Below, in pieces: positions 1-7,108 of a stretch of DNA of 64,000 nt. The DNA is from an uncultured Porphyromonadaceae bacterium (GTDB taxonomy: Bacteria; Bacteroidota; Bacteroidia; Bacteroidales; Muribaculaceae). Below the pieces are notes generated by a model that saw nothing but the letters and a program-made list of their open reading frames with translations, searched no databases and was not told where the DNA came from. Each line of letters opens with the position of its first letter. Position 1 is the stretch's first letter. The stretch lies in NCBI GenBank assembly GCA_947643165.1, contig CANRVB010000005.1:62001-126000 (forward strand), given 5' to 3'. Made by a program: the position numbers and the translations under genes.

Positions 1-179
1 GTGTTTACAAGGAATGCGAGAGCAAACACGATAGCAATAACAATTACGACTACTATCATAGCGCGGTTGTGGCGTTTTACAGAACCGGAGCGGAGTACGT
101 ATGCACCAAAGTCCTTGTTCTTGCCTTCAAATACTATGTCGCGCCATTCTTTTGATGAAAGATCTACGTCTTTAGCCAT
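1..179 (-). CDS. Energy transducer TonB-like protein, N-terminal fragment
   Basis: Only the first 59 codons lie in the window; the rest lies beyond base 1. The protein opens MAKDVDLSSKEWRDIVFEGKN and has one membrane helix at about residues 41-57, followed by the window edge. This cytoplasmic head with a 'KNKDFGAYVLR' stretch is typical of Bacteroidetes TonB-family proteins. It is the last visible gene of the exbB-exbD-exbD run 41 bases upstream, which supports a TonB role: passing proton-motive force to outer-membrane receptors. The periplasmic C-terminal TonB domain cannot be seen, so the call rests on the N-terminus and the context. Confidence 0.75.
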   Translation of the reverse strand, partial: MAKDVDLSSKEWRDIVFEGKNKDFGAYVLRSGSVKRHNRAMIVVVIVIAIVFALAFLVN

Positions 180-220
180 TTTTTCTTTGCTTTAAAGTTA
201 ATATATCTATCATCGCGTAA

Positions 221-970
221 TTACTTGCCTGGATTGTTGCGCTTCCACGCATCAATCATGCCTTCGTCAGTCTTGTTGATATTGTCTATCTGGTAGCGCG
301 AGATCTGGTTGATCTGCATCTCGTCGAGAGCACCGATCACACTTGCCCACGAAGCTCCGGGGGTAGCCTTGATGATGACAACGGGACGTGTCAGTGTAGA
401 GTCATTACGGATCTCTTTGGCTTTAGCCTGGTAGATCGAATCATTCAGCTCTTTCTTGGAAGCGAATTCTTTGTTACGCCACTGAGCTTTCAGAACGTCG
501 ATCTTTTCGAGTACCTTCTTGTTGCGGTCATGAAGTATCTTGCGGATACCCTGCTGCACACCGTCGGCGTTTCCTAAGAATTGTTCGCGCTTGAGGTTCG
601 AGTCCTCGAAGATCGAGTCGTTGTTATCGTCAACTACCATGGGCTTGCCCTCGTAGTAATATACAACGTTTATCGGTTTGCCGTCGCCATCCTTCTTGAT
701 GGTACCGTCGTCGTTGCGTTCGGTGTCAACAATCAGGGTGATGGCTTCCGATTCCTTTGCCTTGTTCATGTCCTGCTGTTCAACCTTCTCGTTTGTCGGA
801 AGAGCGATCGAGAGGGTCTGCGATTTGATCATCGTGGTACAGAGCATGAAGAACGTGATCAGAAGCATGTTCATGTCGACCATAGGAGTGAAGTCGACGT
901 GAATCTGCATCTTCTTCTGGGCGCCTTTTTTCTTCTTGCCGCCCTTGTCGGATTGTTCAATCTGTGCCAT
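221..970 (-). CDS. exbD: ExbD/TolR-family biopolymer transporter (second ExbD)
   Basis: 249 residues. A Lys/Gly-rich cytoplasmic head (residues 8-20) precedes one membrane helix at about 27-50. The helix contains the conserved proton-path aspartate D32 in the context FTPMVDMNMLLITFF. The periplasmic part is much longer than in classical ExbD (about 140 residues in E. coli) and holds an acidic, charged insert around residues 75-190 before the C-terminal ExbD-like fold. ExbD proteins form the stator of TonB motors with ExbB. It sits 5 bases after the first exbD and before the TonB-like gene, so the four genes form one operon. Confidence 0.92.
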   Translation of the reverse strand: MAQIEQSDKGGKKKKGAQKKMQIHVDFTPMVDMNMLLITFFMLCTTMIKSQTLSIALPTNEKVEQQDMNKAKESEAITLIVDTERNDDGTIKKDGDGKPINVVYYYEGKPMVVDDNNDSIFEDSNLKREQFLGNADGVQQGIRKILHDRNKKVLEKIDVLKAQWRNKEFASKKELNDSIYQAKAKEIRNDSTLTRPVVIIKATPGASWASVIGALDEMQINQISRYQIDNINKTDEGMIDAWKRNNPGK

Positions 971-975
971 GTCGA

Positions 976-1692
976 TTAATCGTTTTCGGTTTTGAGAGCC
1001 GTCATCAGGCTGAACTTGTTCATCTTCAGAGTCTGGAGGTTATCGAGAACGTGGTGGACGGTCTCATAAGGGGTGTCTTGTCCGGCCTTAACAGCGATGC
1101 CTTCTCCCTGCTTCATTGCAGCCTGCAGGTTGTCGTTACCTGAAGAATAGATGGCACGCATCCAGATCTGAAATTCGTTGGGGGTCTCAAGATTCGTGTT
1201 ATCATCAATGGGTATGCCGACGTCAGCACGTGTCATATCCGAGATAACCTTGTCTTGTTCGGTGGGTGACAGTCTTAAGAATGCGGGGAGTGCCTGGAAG
1301 GGTACGCCAAACGCATTTATCTTAGAGAAGGTTTCAACGTCCTTCTCGGTCAATTCTACTTTCTTGGAGGGGTGCAGACGGTTGTACTCTGTCACGGCGT
1401 TGCGGAGAATCTCCTTGCGGATAGGCTCCGATCCCCATGTGTCAGCGTTTGCTGCATCTGCATCACCTGCTACCGAGATGAATACCTTGCCTTCGGGGCT
1501 CACAAGAATCTGTGCCACGTTTGAGGTGCGCACTTTTTCTTCCGATACGGAGCTCGGGGTGATTACGGTCACCGGCTCCTTCTGAAGGAAGGTAGAGGTT
1601 AACATGAAGAAAGTAAGCAAAAGAACGGTCACGTCACTCATCGCCGTCATGTCGATGAGGGTACTCTTTCTTTTAATTTTTACTTTTCCCAT
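976..1692 (-). CDS. exbD: ExbD/TolR-family biopolymer transporter (first ExbD)
   Basis: 238 residues. A short basic head MGKVKIKRKSTLIDMTAMSD leads into a membrane helix at about residues 18-37, with D20 at the conserved ExbD aspartate. The periplasmic region is again enlarged compared with classical ExbD and contains a long insert at about 60-170. Tandem, non-identical ExbD genes next to ExbB are common in Bacteroidetes; they may form mixed stators. It follows exbB by 67 bases and is nearly contiguous with the second exbD. The choice between ExbD and TolR cannot be made from sequence alone; the TonB-like neighbour favours ExbD. Confidence 0.92.
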   Translation of the reverse strand: MGKVKIKRKSTLIDMTAMSDVTVLLLTFFMLTSTFLQKEPVTVITPSSVSEEKVRTSNVAQILVSPEGKVFISVAGDADAANADTWGSEPIRKEILRNAVTEYNRLHPSKKVELTEKDVETFSKINAFGVPFQALPAFLRLSPTEQDKVISDMTRADVGIPIDDNTNLETPNEFQIWMRAIYSSGNDNLQAAMKQGEGIAVKAGQDTPYETVHHVLDNLQTLKMNKFSLMTALKTEND

Positions 1693-1759
1693 ATTACTCT
1701 TTATTAATTATTTGAGTTATTCGGTTTATAGTTTACTCTATTAATAAGTGTAATAGGGA

Positions 1760-2578
1760 TTAGTGGGTCGAAGCAAATGTTTGCACGATTGAGAAACCGA
1801 TCTCGTCGATAGCGTAGGTCAGGTTGTCGATTTTGTTGGTGTAGTAGTTGTAAGAGATAACGGCGAACGCACCGGTTGCGATACCGAAGGCTGTGTTGAT
1901 AAGAGCCTCAGAGATACCGGTTGACAGTTCGGTCGAGTCAGGAGCACCAGACGAAGCAAGAGCCTGGAACGACTTGATCATACCGATTACAGTACCGAGA
2001 AGACCAACGAGAGTACCGAGAGTAGTGAGGGTAGCCACGATGGGGAGGTTCTGCTGGAGAGCAGGCATCTCGAGAGCTGTAGCTTCTTCCACTTCCTTCT
2101 GGAGAGTAGCAACTTTCTGCTCCTTGGTGAGTACGGTGTTCATGTCCATTTCCTCGTAGCGAACGAGAGCGGCTGCAACAACGGCTGCTACGCTACCTTT
2201 CTGCTTAGCGCAGAGGGCCTGAGCACCCTTGATGTCGTTCTTGGCGAGGCAAGCCTTAACACCAGCAACGAACTTGGTGATGTTGCCTTTACCTTTGGCG
2301 CTCGAGAGGGCGATGTAACGCTCTACAGAAAGCACGATAACGGTGAGGAACAGAGTCTGGAGGATAGGTACGATAAATCCGCCCTTGTAGATTGTGCCCC
2401 AGAGGTCGATGGGGTGACCTTCTTCGAAGTGCGACTCATGGCCGAACCAGAAGATGAACAGGCATACTGCAACGATTAAGCAGGCGATGATCACCAAGAA
2501 TGCGTTCTTGATACCGCTGACTTTGTGGCCTTCGGCTTTGTTCCCGACAGGCTTGGTTGAAGGCTTTTGAGCTTCCAT
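1760..2578 (-). CDS. exbB: MotA/TolQ/ExbB proton channel family protein
   Basis: 272 residues with the TolQ/ExbB layout: membrane helices at about residues 26-47 and 66-86, a cytoplasmic helical segment (about 90-175), then two long helices around 178-205 and 228-250. The third carries the Gly/Thr-rich channel motif TLTTLGTLVGLLGTVIGM. It forms the inner-membrane proton channel that powers TonB. It is first in the exbB-exbD-exbD-tonB operon and is preceded by a good Bacteroidetes promoter about 120 bases upstream. Confidence 0.94.
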   Translation of the reverse strand: MEAQKPSTKPVGNKAEGHKVSGIKNAFLVIIACLIVAVCLFIFWFGHESHFEEGHPIDLWGTIYKGGFIVPILQTLFLTVIVLSVERYIALSSAKGKGNITKFVAGVKACLAKNDIKGAQALCAKQKGSVAAVVAAALVRYEEMDMNTVLTKEQKVATLQKEVEEATALEMPALQQNLPIVATLTTLGTLVGLLGTVIGMIKSFQALASSGAPDSTELSTGISEALINTAFGIATGAFAVISYNYYTNKIDNLTYAIDEIGFSIVQTFASTH

Positions 2579-2697
2579 AATGATAATTAGTAGATTGGTT
2601 GTTGATGTATTGGTTGTTTAGTTTGTTTTACCCTTGGTAAATGGTATTAGTGCTTAAGGTTGGGGGCCAGAAGCCTTCCCGTGCCTAAACATAGTTG

Positions 2698-2728
2698 CAA
2701 ATTTATGGCAAGATTTTTAACTTTCAAA
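2698..2728 (-). promoter_or_regulatory. Promoter of the exbB-exbD-exbD-tonB operon
   Basis: On the minus strand TTTG (2728-2725) is followed after 19 bases by TAAATTTG (2705-2698), matching the Bacteroidetes TTTG-N19-21-TAnnTTTG consensus. It leaves a 5' leader of roughly 115 bases before the exbB ATG. The rest of the 2579-2794 gap shows nothing else I can name. Confidence 0.7.
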
Positions 2729-2794
2729 ATTATTGCCTTTAAAAAACGCGTTTATTTGCTGTTAAATGTAGAATAATCGCTTTCTGACTATGTT

Positions 2795-4027
2795 TTACAG
2801 CAGGGTGAGGCTGCTAAGGCAGTCCAATCTGACGCTTCCGGCGGCTTCTGAGAGCTCGTGGGCCGTCACCTGGCCGATGGCGGCTATCCTGTCTTCGAGT
2901 GTGAGTGGCCGTCCGAATCGTAGCCTGCTCTTGAGTATCGACAGTGCGTAGTCGAGGGCCGATTCCGATCCGAGAAGCATCTGGCCCGCCAACTGATGCT
3001 TGGCTTTTGCGATAAGGTCGTCGCCGGAGGTGGCTGAGGCCAATCTGTCGATCACATCGGCCGCAGCTTTTATGCAGCGTTGCGTGTCGCGCGTATCACA
3101 GCCAAAATAAATAGTGAAGAGTCCGGTGTCGGTGAGCGATGTCATGTTGGCCTCGACGGTATATGCCAGACCGAGGTTCTCGCGGAGGGCTATGTTGAGC
3201 AGAGAGTTCATGCCCGGGCCACCAAGTATGTTTGTCATGAGTATCCAAGCGCGGCGGCGTGGGTCGTGTAAGGAGGGGGCTGTGGTGCCGAGTACGGTGT
3301 GTGCCTGGTGAGAGTCGGCTTTCCGAATGCGGGAGAAACGAGGGGTAGGCTGCGGAGCGACGCGTGCCTCGCTCTTGTCGTTTTCGTTTCCTCCGGGAAT
3401 CATGCCTAGGCTCTCTGCGGCTATGCCGGCTATTTCATCGGAGGGGCAGGGACCCATGTAGACGGCAGCCATCCGTGAGGCTCTGAAGTGGGTCGACACG
3501 TAGTCGCGGCATACCGCGCTTGTGAATTTGCGCAGCCTCGTGACAGTGCCGAGAATATTGTGGCCGAGCTGTGAGTTTTTGAAGAGCAGGTTTTCGAATT
3601 CGTCGAATATAAGTTCGGCCGGCATGTCGCGGTAGGATTCGATCTCTTCGGCCACTACCTGACGCTCCTTGGTCAGTTCACGGGGCAAAAACACGGCGTT
3701 TGACAGCAGGTCGCTTATGAGCGTCATGGACCTCCGGCTGTTTCCGCTCGGAGCGGCCGTGTAGACTACGGTTTCCTCTTTGGTGGTATATGCGTTCAGT
3801 TCGCCGCCTATTTCTTCCATAGTGCAGAGTATGTCGAGCGAACTTCTTGTAGTGGTGCCTTTAAATATGGTGTGCTCGACGAAGTGGGCCAGTCCGAATG
3901 TGCCCGGAGTTTCGTCGCGCGCTCCGGCGTCGATCATCACCCCCGTGTATTCTGCCCGGCTGTGGGGCCGGTGAATGTGGATGAGGGGTATACCGTTGGG
4001 CAGGGTTGTCTCAGTTATGATGTCCAT
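2795..4027 (-). CDS. M16 family zinc peptidase (insulinase-like)
   Basis: 410 residues from the ATG at 4027. The frame stays open for 99 codons upstream, but that part runs over fabD in another frame and has shadow-like composition, so it is rejected. Zinc site HxxEH is at H48-E51-H52 in GLAHFVEHTIFKG, with the downstream VVAEEIESYRD segment supplying the further glutamate. The C-terminal half is the paired inactive M16 domain. Families of this type cleave peptides or process secreted proteins; the physiological substrate here is unknown. No signal peptide is visible, so it is probably cytoplasmic. It lies 74 bases after fabD on the same strand. Confidence 0.9.
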   Translation of the reverse strand: MDIITETTLPNGIPLIHIHRPHSRAEYTGVMIDAGARDETPGTFGLAHFVEHTIFKGTTTRSSLDILCTMEEIGGELNAYTTKEETVVYTAAPSGNSRRSMTLISDLLSNAVFLPRELTKERQVVAEEIESYRDMPAELIFDEFENLLFKNSQLGHNILGTVTRLRKFTSAVCRDYVSTHFRASRMAAVYMGPCPSDEIAGIAAESLGMIPGGNENDKSEARVAPQPTPRFSRIRKADSHQAHTVLGTTAPSLHDPRRRAWILMTNILGGPGMNSLLNIALRENLGLAYTVEANMTSLTDTGLFTIYFGCDTRDTQRCIKAAADVIDRLASATSGDDLIAKAKHQLAGQMLLGSESALDYALSILKSRLRFGRPLTLEDRIAAIGQVTAHELSEAAGSVRLDCLSSLTLL

Positions 4028-4101
4028 GGCTGATATTAAAAAACTCCGCAGACCCATGAGGATCTGCGGGAGTATAATATACCTTGATTTAAAGCAGGGA
4101 T

Positions 4102-4977
4102 TTACTGATGGCCTGAAACTGCTACAGCCTTGTCGATCTTCGACACGAGACCTTGCAGCACTTTGCCGGGGCCGATCTCGATGAATTCGGTCGCTCCGTC
4201 GGCTATCATGTTGCGCACGCTCTGGGTCCAGCGGACAGGAGCGGTGAGCTGGGCTATCAGATTGCCTTTGATTTCGGCAGTGTCGGTGTGGGGGAGAGCG
4301 TCGACATTCTGATATATGGGGCAAACAGGAGTGTGGAACTGTGTGTGGTCGATGGCTTCAGCCAGCTCGGCGCGTGCGGGTTCCATGCAAGGGGAGTGGA
4401 AAGCGCCACCAACCTTGAGCTTGAGAGCGCGTTTGGCTCCAGCCTCGAGGAGACGTGCGCATGCGGCGTCGATGCCTTCGATTTCACCAGAGATGACTAT
4501 CTGGCCGGGGCAGTTGTAGTTTGCGCATACAACGACGCCTTCGGTTGTCGAGCCGCAGATTTCCTCGACCTTTTCGTCGGGAAGTGCGAGTACGGCAGCC
4601 ATAGTAGAGGGCTTCACTTCGCAGGCCTTCTGCATGGCCATTGCGCGTGCGCTCACCAATTTCAGGCCGTCATCGAAGCTTAATGCTCCAGAAGCTACAA
4701 GTGCGGAAAATTCGCCAAGCGAGTGGCCGGCTACCATGTCGGGTTTCAGATCGAGTGTCTTTGCCAGTATGACAGAGTGGAGGAAGATGGCAGGCTGGGT
4801 GACACGAGTCTGCTTGAGTTCCTCGTCGGTTCCGTTGAACATGATGTCGGTGATACGGAAACCGAGTATTTCATTTGCACGCTCAAACATTTCGTGAGCG
4901 ACCGGGTTTGTATCGTAGAGGTCCTTGCCCATACCCACAAACTGAGCTCCCTGTCCGGGAAAAACTAATGCTTTCAT
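4102..4977 (-). CDS. fabD: Malonyl-CoA:ACP S-malonyltransferase
   Basis: 291 residues, normal for FabD. It transfers malonyl from CoA to acyl carrier protein for fatty acid synthesis. The opening FPGQGAQ motif, the nucleophile elbow GHSLGEF with S86 and the GGAFHSP motif with the catalytic His near residue 193 are all present. It diverges from tatA; its promoter is the TAACTTTG box at 5022-5015. Possibly co-transcribed with the M16 peptidase downstream. Confidence 0.96.
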   Translation of the reverse strand: MKALVFPGQGAQFVGMGKDLYDTNPVAHEMFERANEILGFRITDIMFNGTDEELKQTRVTQPAIFLHSVILAKTLDLKPDMVAGHSLGEFSALVASGALSFDDGLKLVSARAMAMQKACEVKPSTMAAVLALPDEKVEEICGSTTEGVVVCANYNCPGQIVISGEIEGIDAACARLLEAGAKRALKLKVGGAFHSPCMEPARAELAEAIDHTQFHTPVCPIYQNVDALPHTDTAEIKGNLIAQLTAPVRWTQSVRNMIADGATEFIEIGPGKVLQGLVSKIDKAVAVSGHQ

Positions 4978-5014
4978 TCTTATGCTATTGAAATGTAGTT
5001 TTGTTACGCGGATG

Positions 5015-5022
5015 CAAAGTTA
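5015..5022 (-). promoter_or_regulatory. -7 box of the fabD promoter
   Basis: The minus strand reads TAACTTTG, a perfect TAnnTTTG box 38 bases before the fabD start. No clear TTTG lies 19-21 bases upstream. It is back to back with the tatA promoter (5044-5074), so the two promoters share about 60 bases. Confidence 0.55.
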
Positions 5023-5043
5023 AGTTTTTTTGGCCAAAAAACG

Positions 5044-5074
5044 TTGTCGGCACGCAAGGAAAGTGCTATCTTTG
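5044..5074 (+). promoter_or_regulatory. Promoter of tatA-tatC
   Basis: TTG at 5044-5046 and TATCTTTG at 5067-5074 are separated by 20 bases, close to the Bacteroidetes consensus. The predicted transcript starts near 5079, about 60 bases before the tatA ATG. This also argues against translation from the upstream in-frame codon at 5001. Confidence 0.6.
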
Positions 5075-5138
5075 TGTTGCGGAAGTGGCATTTGTCTGCT
5101 TTCCGACTCTATTTTATACTGATATTAATAAAAATCCA

Positions 5139-5381
5139 ATGACTACCGCATTCTTCAATCTCGGTGCTCCCGAGATTATTCTCATAGTTTTTGTCGTACT
5201 CCTGTTGTTTGGAGGAAAGAAGATCCCTGAGTTGATGAAAGGACTCGGCAAGGGGGTACGCAGTTTCCGTCAGGGTATGTCGGAGATAAGTGAAGAGATA
5301 CAGAATGTACCGGATCCGGCCAAACCAGCCGCTAAGGATAGTTCTGTTGCTGATGATAAGAGCGGAAGTCAGCCGGACTGA
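5139..5381 (+). CDS. tatA: Sec-independent translocase subunit TatA
   Basis: 80 residues from the ATG at 5139; the open frame reaches back to 5001 but that part lies over the promoter. One N-terminal membrane helix (about residues 9-25) ends in the FGGKKIPEL hinge typical of TatA/E, followed by an amphipathic helix (MKGLGKGVRSFRQGMSE) and a polar tail. TatA forms the pore that moves folded proteins across the inner membrane. tatC follows 39 bases later and no tatB is present, so TatA probably serves both roles. Confidence 0.93.
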   Translation: MTTAFFNLGAPEIILIVFVVLLLFGGKKIPELMKGLGKGVRSFRQGMSEISEEIQNVPDPAKPAAKDSSVADDKSGSQPD

Positions 5382-5420
5382 TATTCCATCCGGGCATATT
5401 AGACTTGATAGAATCGGTTT

Positions 5421-6269
5421 ATGGCATCCGAACGTCTTCAGACGATGACATTCTGGGATCATATAGATGCTCTGCGCAGTGTGATTATACGTGCGGGGCT
5501 TACTGTCGTGGTCATGGCTATACTGTTCTTTATAGCTATGCCATGGATCTTCGACAATGTTATCCTTGCTCCTTGCCGTTCCGACTTCCCGTTTTATCGT
5601 GTGCTTGCCAATCTGTCCTCGCTTGCAGGCGGCAGTATGTGGATGCCTGATTTTGCTACTGCTACCGATTTCGAGTGTCAGCTGATCAATATTCAGCTTG
5701 CATCTCAGTTTTTCATACACATGTCCACTTCATTCTGGCTTGCGGTAGTCATATCGTTTCCGGTGGTGGTCTACCTGTTGTGGGGGTTTGTGTCCCCAGG
5801 GCTTTATCCTGAGGAGAAGCGTGGTGCCGTCAAGGCGTTTGTGTGGGGGAATGTGATGTTTTATCTCGGTGTGGCTGTGGGCTATTTCATAGTTTTTCCG
5901 CTGACGCTGCGCTTCCTGGCTGAATACAAGGTGAGTGAAATGGTGCCCAATCAAATATCGCTTGACTCGTATATGGATAATTTCTTAGTCCTGATCCTTG
6001 TCATGGGTATTGTGTTTGAATTGCCGTTAGTTGCATGGATGCTTGGACGTGCGGGCATACTTACCCGTTCGTTTTTCGGCACTTATCGCCGTCATGCGGT
6101 AGCAATCCTGCTTATTGTCGCGGCAGTCATCACTCCTACCGGCGATCCGTTTACGCTGATGGTAGTGTTCCTTCCGGTTTATTTCCTTTGGGAGCTGAGT
6201 GGAGCGCTTGTGCCTAAAGGCTCCGTTGATACGCGGGATCTGGAAGTCGGCCGCGTTGACTGTGCATAG
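5421..6269 (+). CDS. tatC: Twin-arginine translocase receptor TatC
   Basis: 282 residues with six predicted membrane helices. The N-terminus TFWDHIDALRSVIIR matches the TatC signature 'HLxELRxR' in modified form, and FVSPGLYPEEKR matches the conserved periplasmic/cytoplasmic loop with FxxPGLxxxEr. TatC binds twin-arginine signal peptides. Between helices 1 and 2 there is an extended loop (about residues 45-95) typical of Bacteroidetes TatC. A strong hairpin terminator follows. Confidence 0.95.
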   Translation: MASERLQTMTFWDHIDALRSVIIRAGLTVVVMAILFFIAMPWIFDNVILAPCRSDFPFYRVLANLSSLAGGSMWMPDFATATDFECQLINIQLASQFFIHMSTSFWLAVVISFPVVVYLLWGFVSPGLYPEEKRGAVKAFVWGNVMFYLGVAVGYFIVFPLTLRFLAEYKVSEMVPNQISLDSYMDNFLVLILVMGIVFELPLVAWMLGRAGILTRSFFGTYRRHAVAILLIVAAVITPTGDPFTLMVVFLPVYFLWELSGALVPKGSVDTRDLEVGRVDCA

Positions 6270-6294
6270 TCTCCCTATAGAAAAGAATAAAAGA

Positions 6295-6337
6295 AATCCG
6301 GACCGGTCATCGCATACGTGCGTGACCGGTCCGGATT
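6295..6337. terminator. Bidirectional hairpin terminator between tatC and the pRiA4b-like gene
   Basis: A perfect 15-bp inverted repeat: arms 6295-6309 (AATCCGGACCGGTCA) and 6323-6337, with a 13-base loop. It lies between two convergent genes and can end both transcripts. Its flanks are A-rich on the left and T-containing on the right. Confidence 0.8.
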
Positions 6338-6353
6338 GTCTGTACGGTTTTGA

Positions 6354-6902
6354 TCAGTAGAGCTCAGTGTCGTCGGACAAGTTCTCCAGATCGTCATCAT
6401 TGTATGACTCATCGCCATAAAACTCTTCGTCGATATCGACCGGAGTGTCTTTGGCGGCGACAGTGTCGATGTGATCTTCAAATTCCTGTAGGTCTACAAA
6501 CTGGTGAGGAGGATTGCCCATTGACAGTGTGCATACAGGATCTTTCAGATTCTTAAGCGGCTCGATCTTCTTCAATTCGATGAAGAATGCCCGGTCTGTC
6601 ATATAGTCGAACACAAAGATCAGGCGTTGTCCCTCATCCTCGATATGATCTATGAGCTGACTGTCCTCCATCAGATATACGTCGATGTCCGATGAATCAA
6701 CGCCCATATCTTCGAGCGTAATTTCCCGTTCCTTTTCCCAGTTGTTGTCGCAAAGGAAGAATGAACTCATCTGGTTTTTGTCGTAGCCTACACAATCGCA
6801 TATGGCGTTTCGTAGATCGAGGAATGTAGCATCGGCGTCGATGCTTATCTCGCGCTTGAAGTTGTCCGCTTCGTCGGACACCATTCTGAATTTATAAATC
6901 AT
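6354..6902 (-). CDS. pRiA4b ORF-3-like domain protein
   Basis: 182 residues, acidic throughout with a strongly acidic C-terminal third (residues 145-182 rich in Asp/Glu). The N-terminal opening IYKFRMVSDEADNFKREISID followed by a 'DLRNAICDCVGYD' helix and a FFLCDNNWEKEREITL strand matches the plasmid pRiA4b ORF-3 family seen widely in Bacteroidetes. Function of the family is unknown. It stands alone between a terminator and the start of a divergent lipoprotein gene. Confidence 0.75.
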   Translation of the reverse strand: MIYKFRMVSDEADNFKREISIDADATFLDLRNAICDCVGYDKNQMSSFFLCDNNWEKEREITLEDMGVDSSDIDVYLMEDSQLIDHIEDEGQRLIFVFDYMTDRAFFIELKKIEPLKNLKDPVCTLSMGNPPHQFVDLQEFEDHIDTVAAKDTPVDIDEEFYGDESYNDDDLENLSDDTELY

Positions 6903-7096
6903 GCTTATGTTGAGGAATATTTATTATCTGTTACTGAATGTGTTCGGGCCCCGGATGTTTATACTCTGAGACCTTCACACTGCGAAGTTAATAATCAAAC
7001 AATCAAACCGCAAAAAATATCGCCTGTTTTTTTCTGATTTTTTGCAGAGGTGGTGATGATTGGAAGGTGATTGGGGGTTCATAACGAATTTTTATG

Positions 7097-7104
7097 TACT
7101 TTTG
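7097..7104 (+). promoter_or_regulatory. -7 box directly before the lipoprotein start
   Basis: TACTTTTG fits TAnnTTTG; TTG at 7071-7073 lies 23 bases upstream, slightly long. The expected transcription start falls on the ATG at 7109, so the message would be leaderless if that ATG is used. Confidence 0.45.
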
Positions 7105-7108
7105 TGAA

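Noticed and set aside
4028-4324. 99-codon N-terminal extension of the M16 peptidase
   Set aside because: It overlaps the fabD end in another frame, is His/Arg/Ser-rich, and the family start fits the ATG at 4027.
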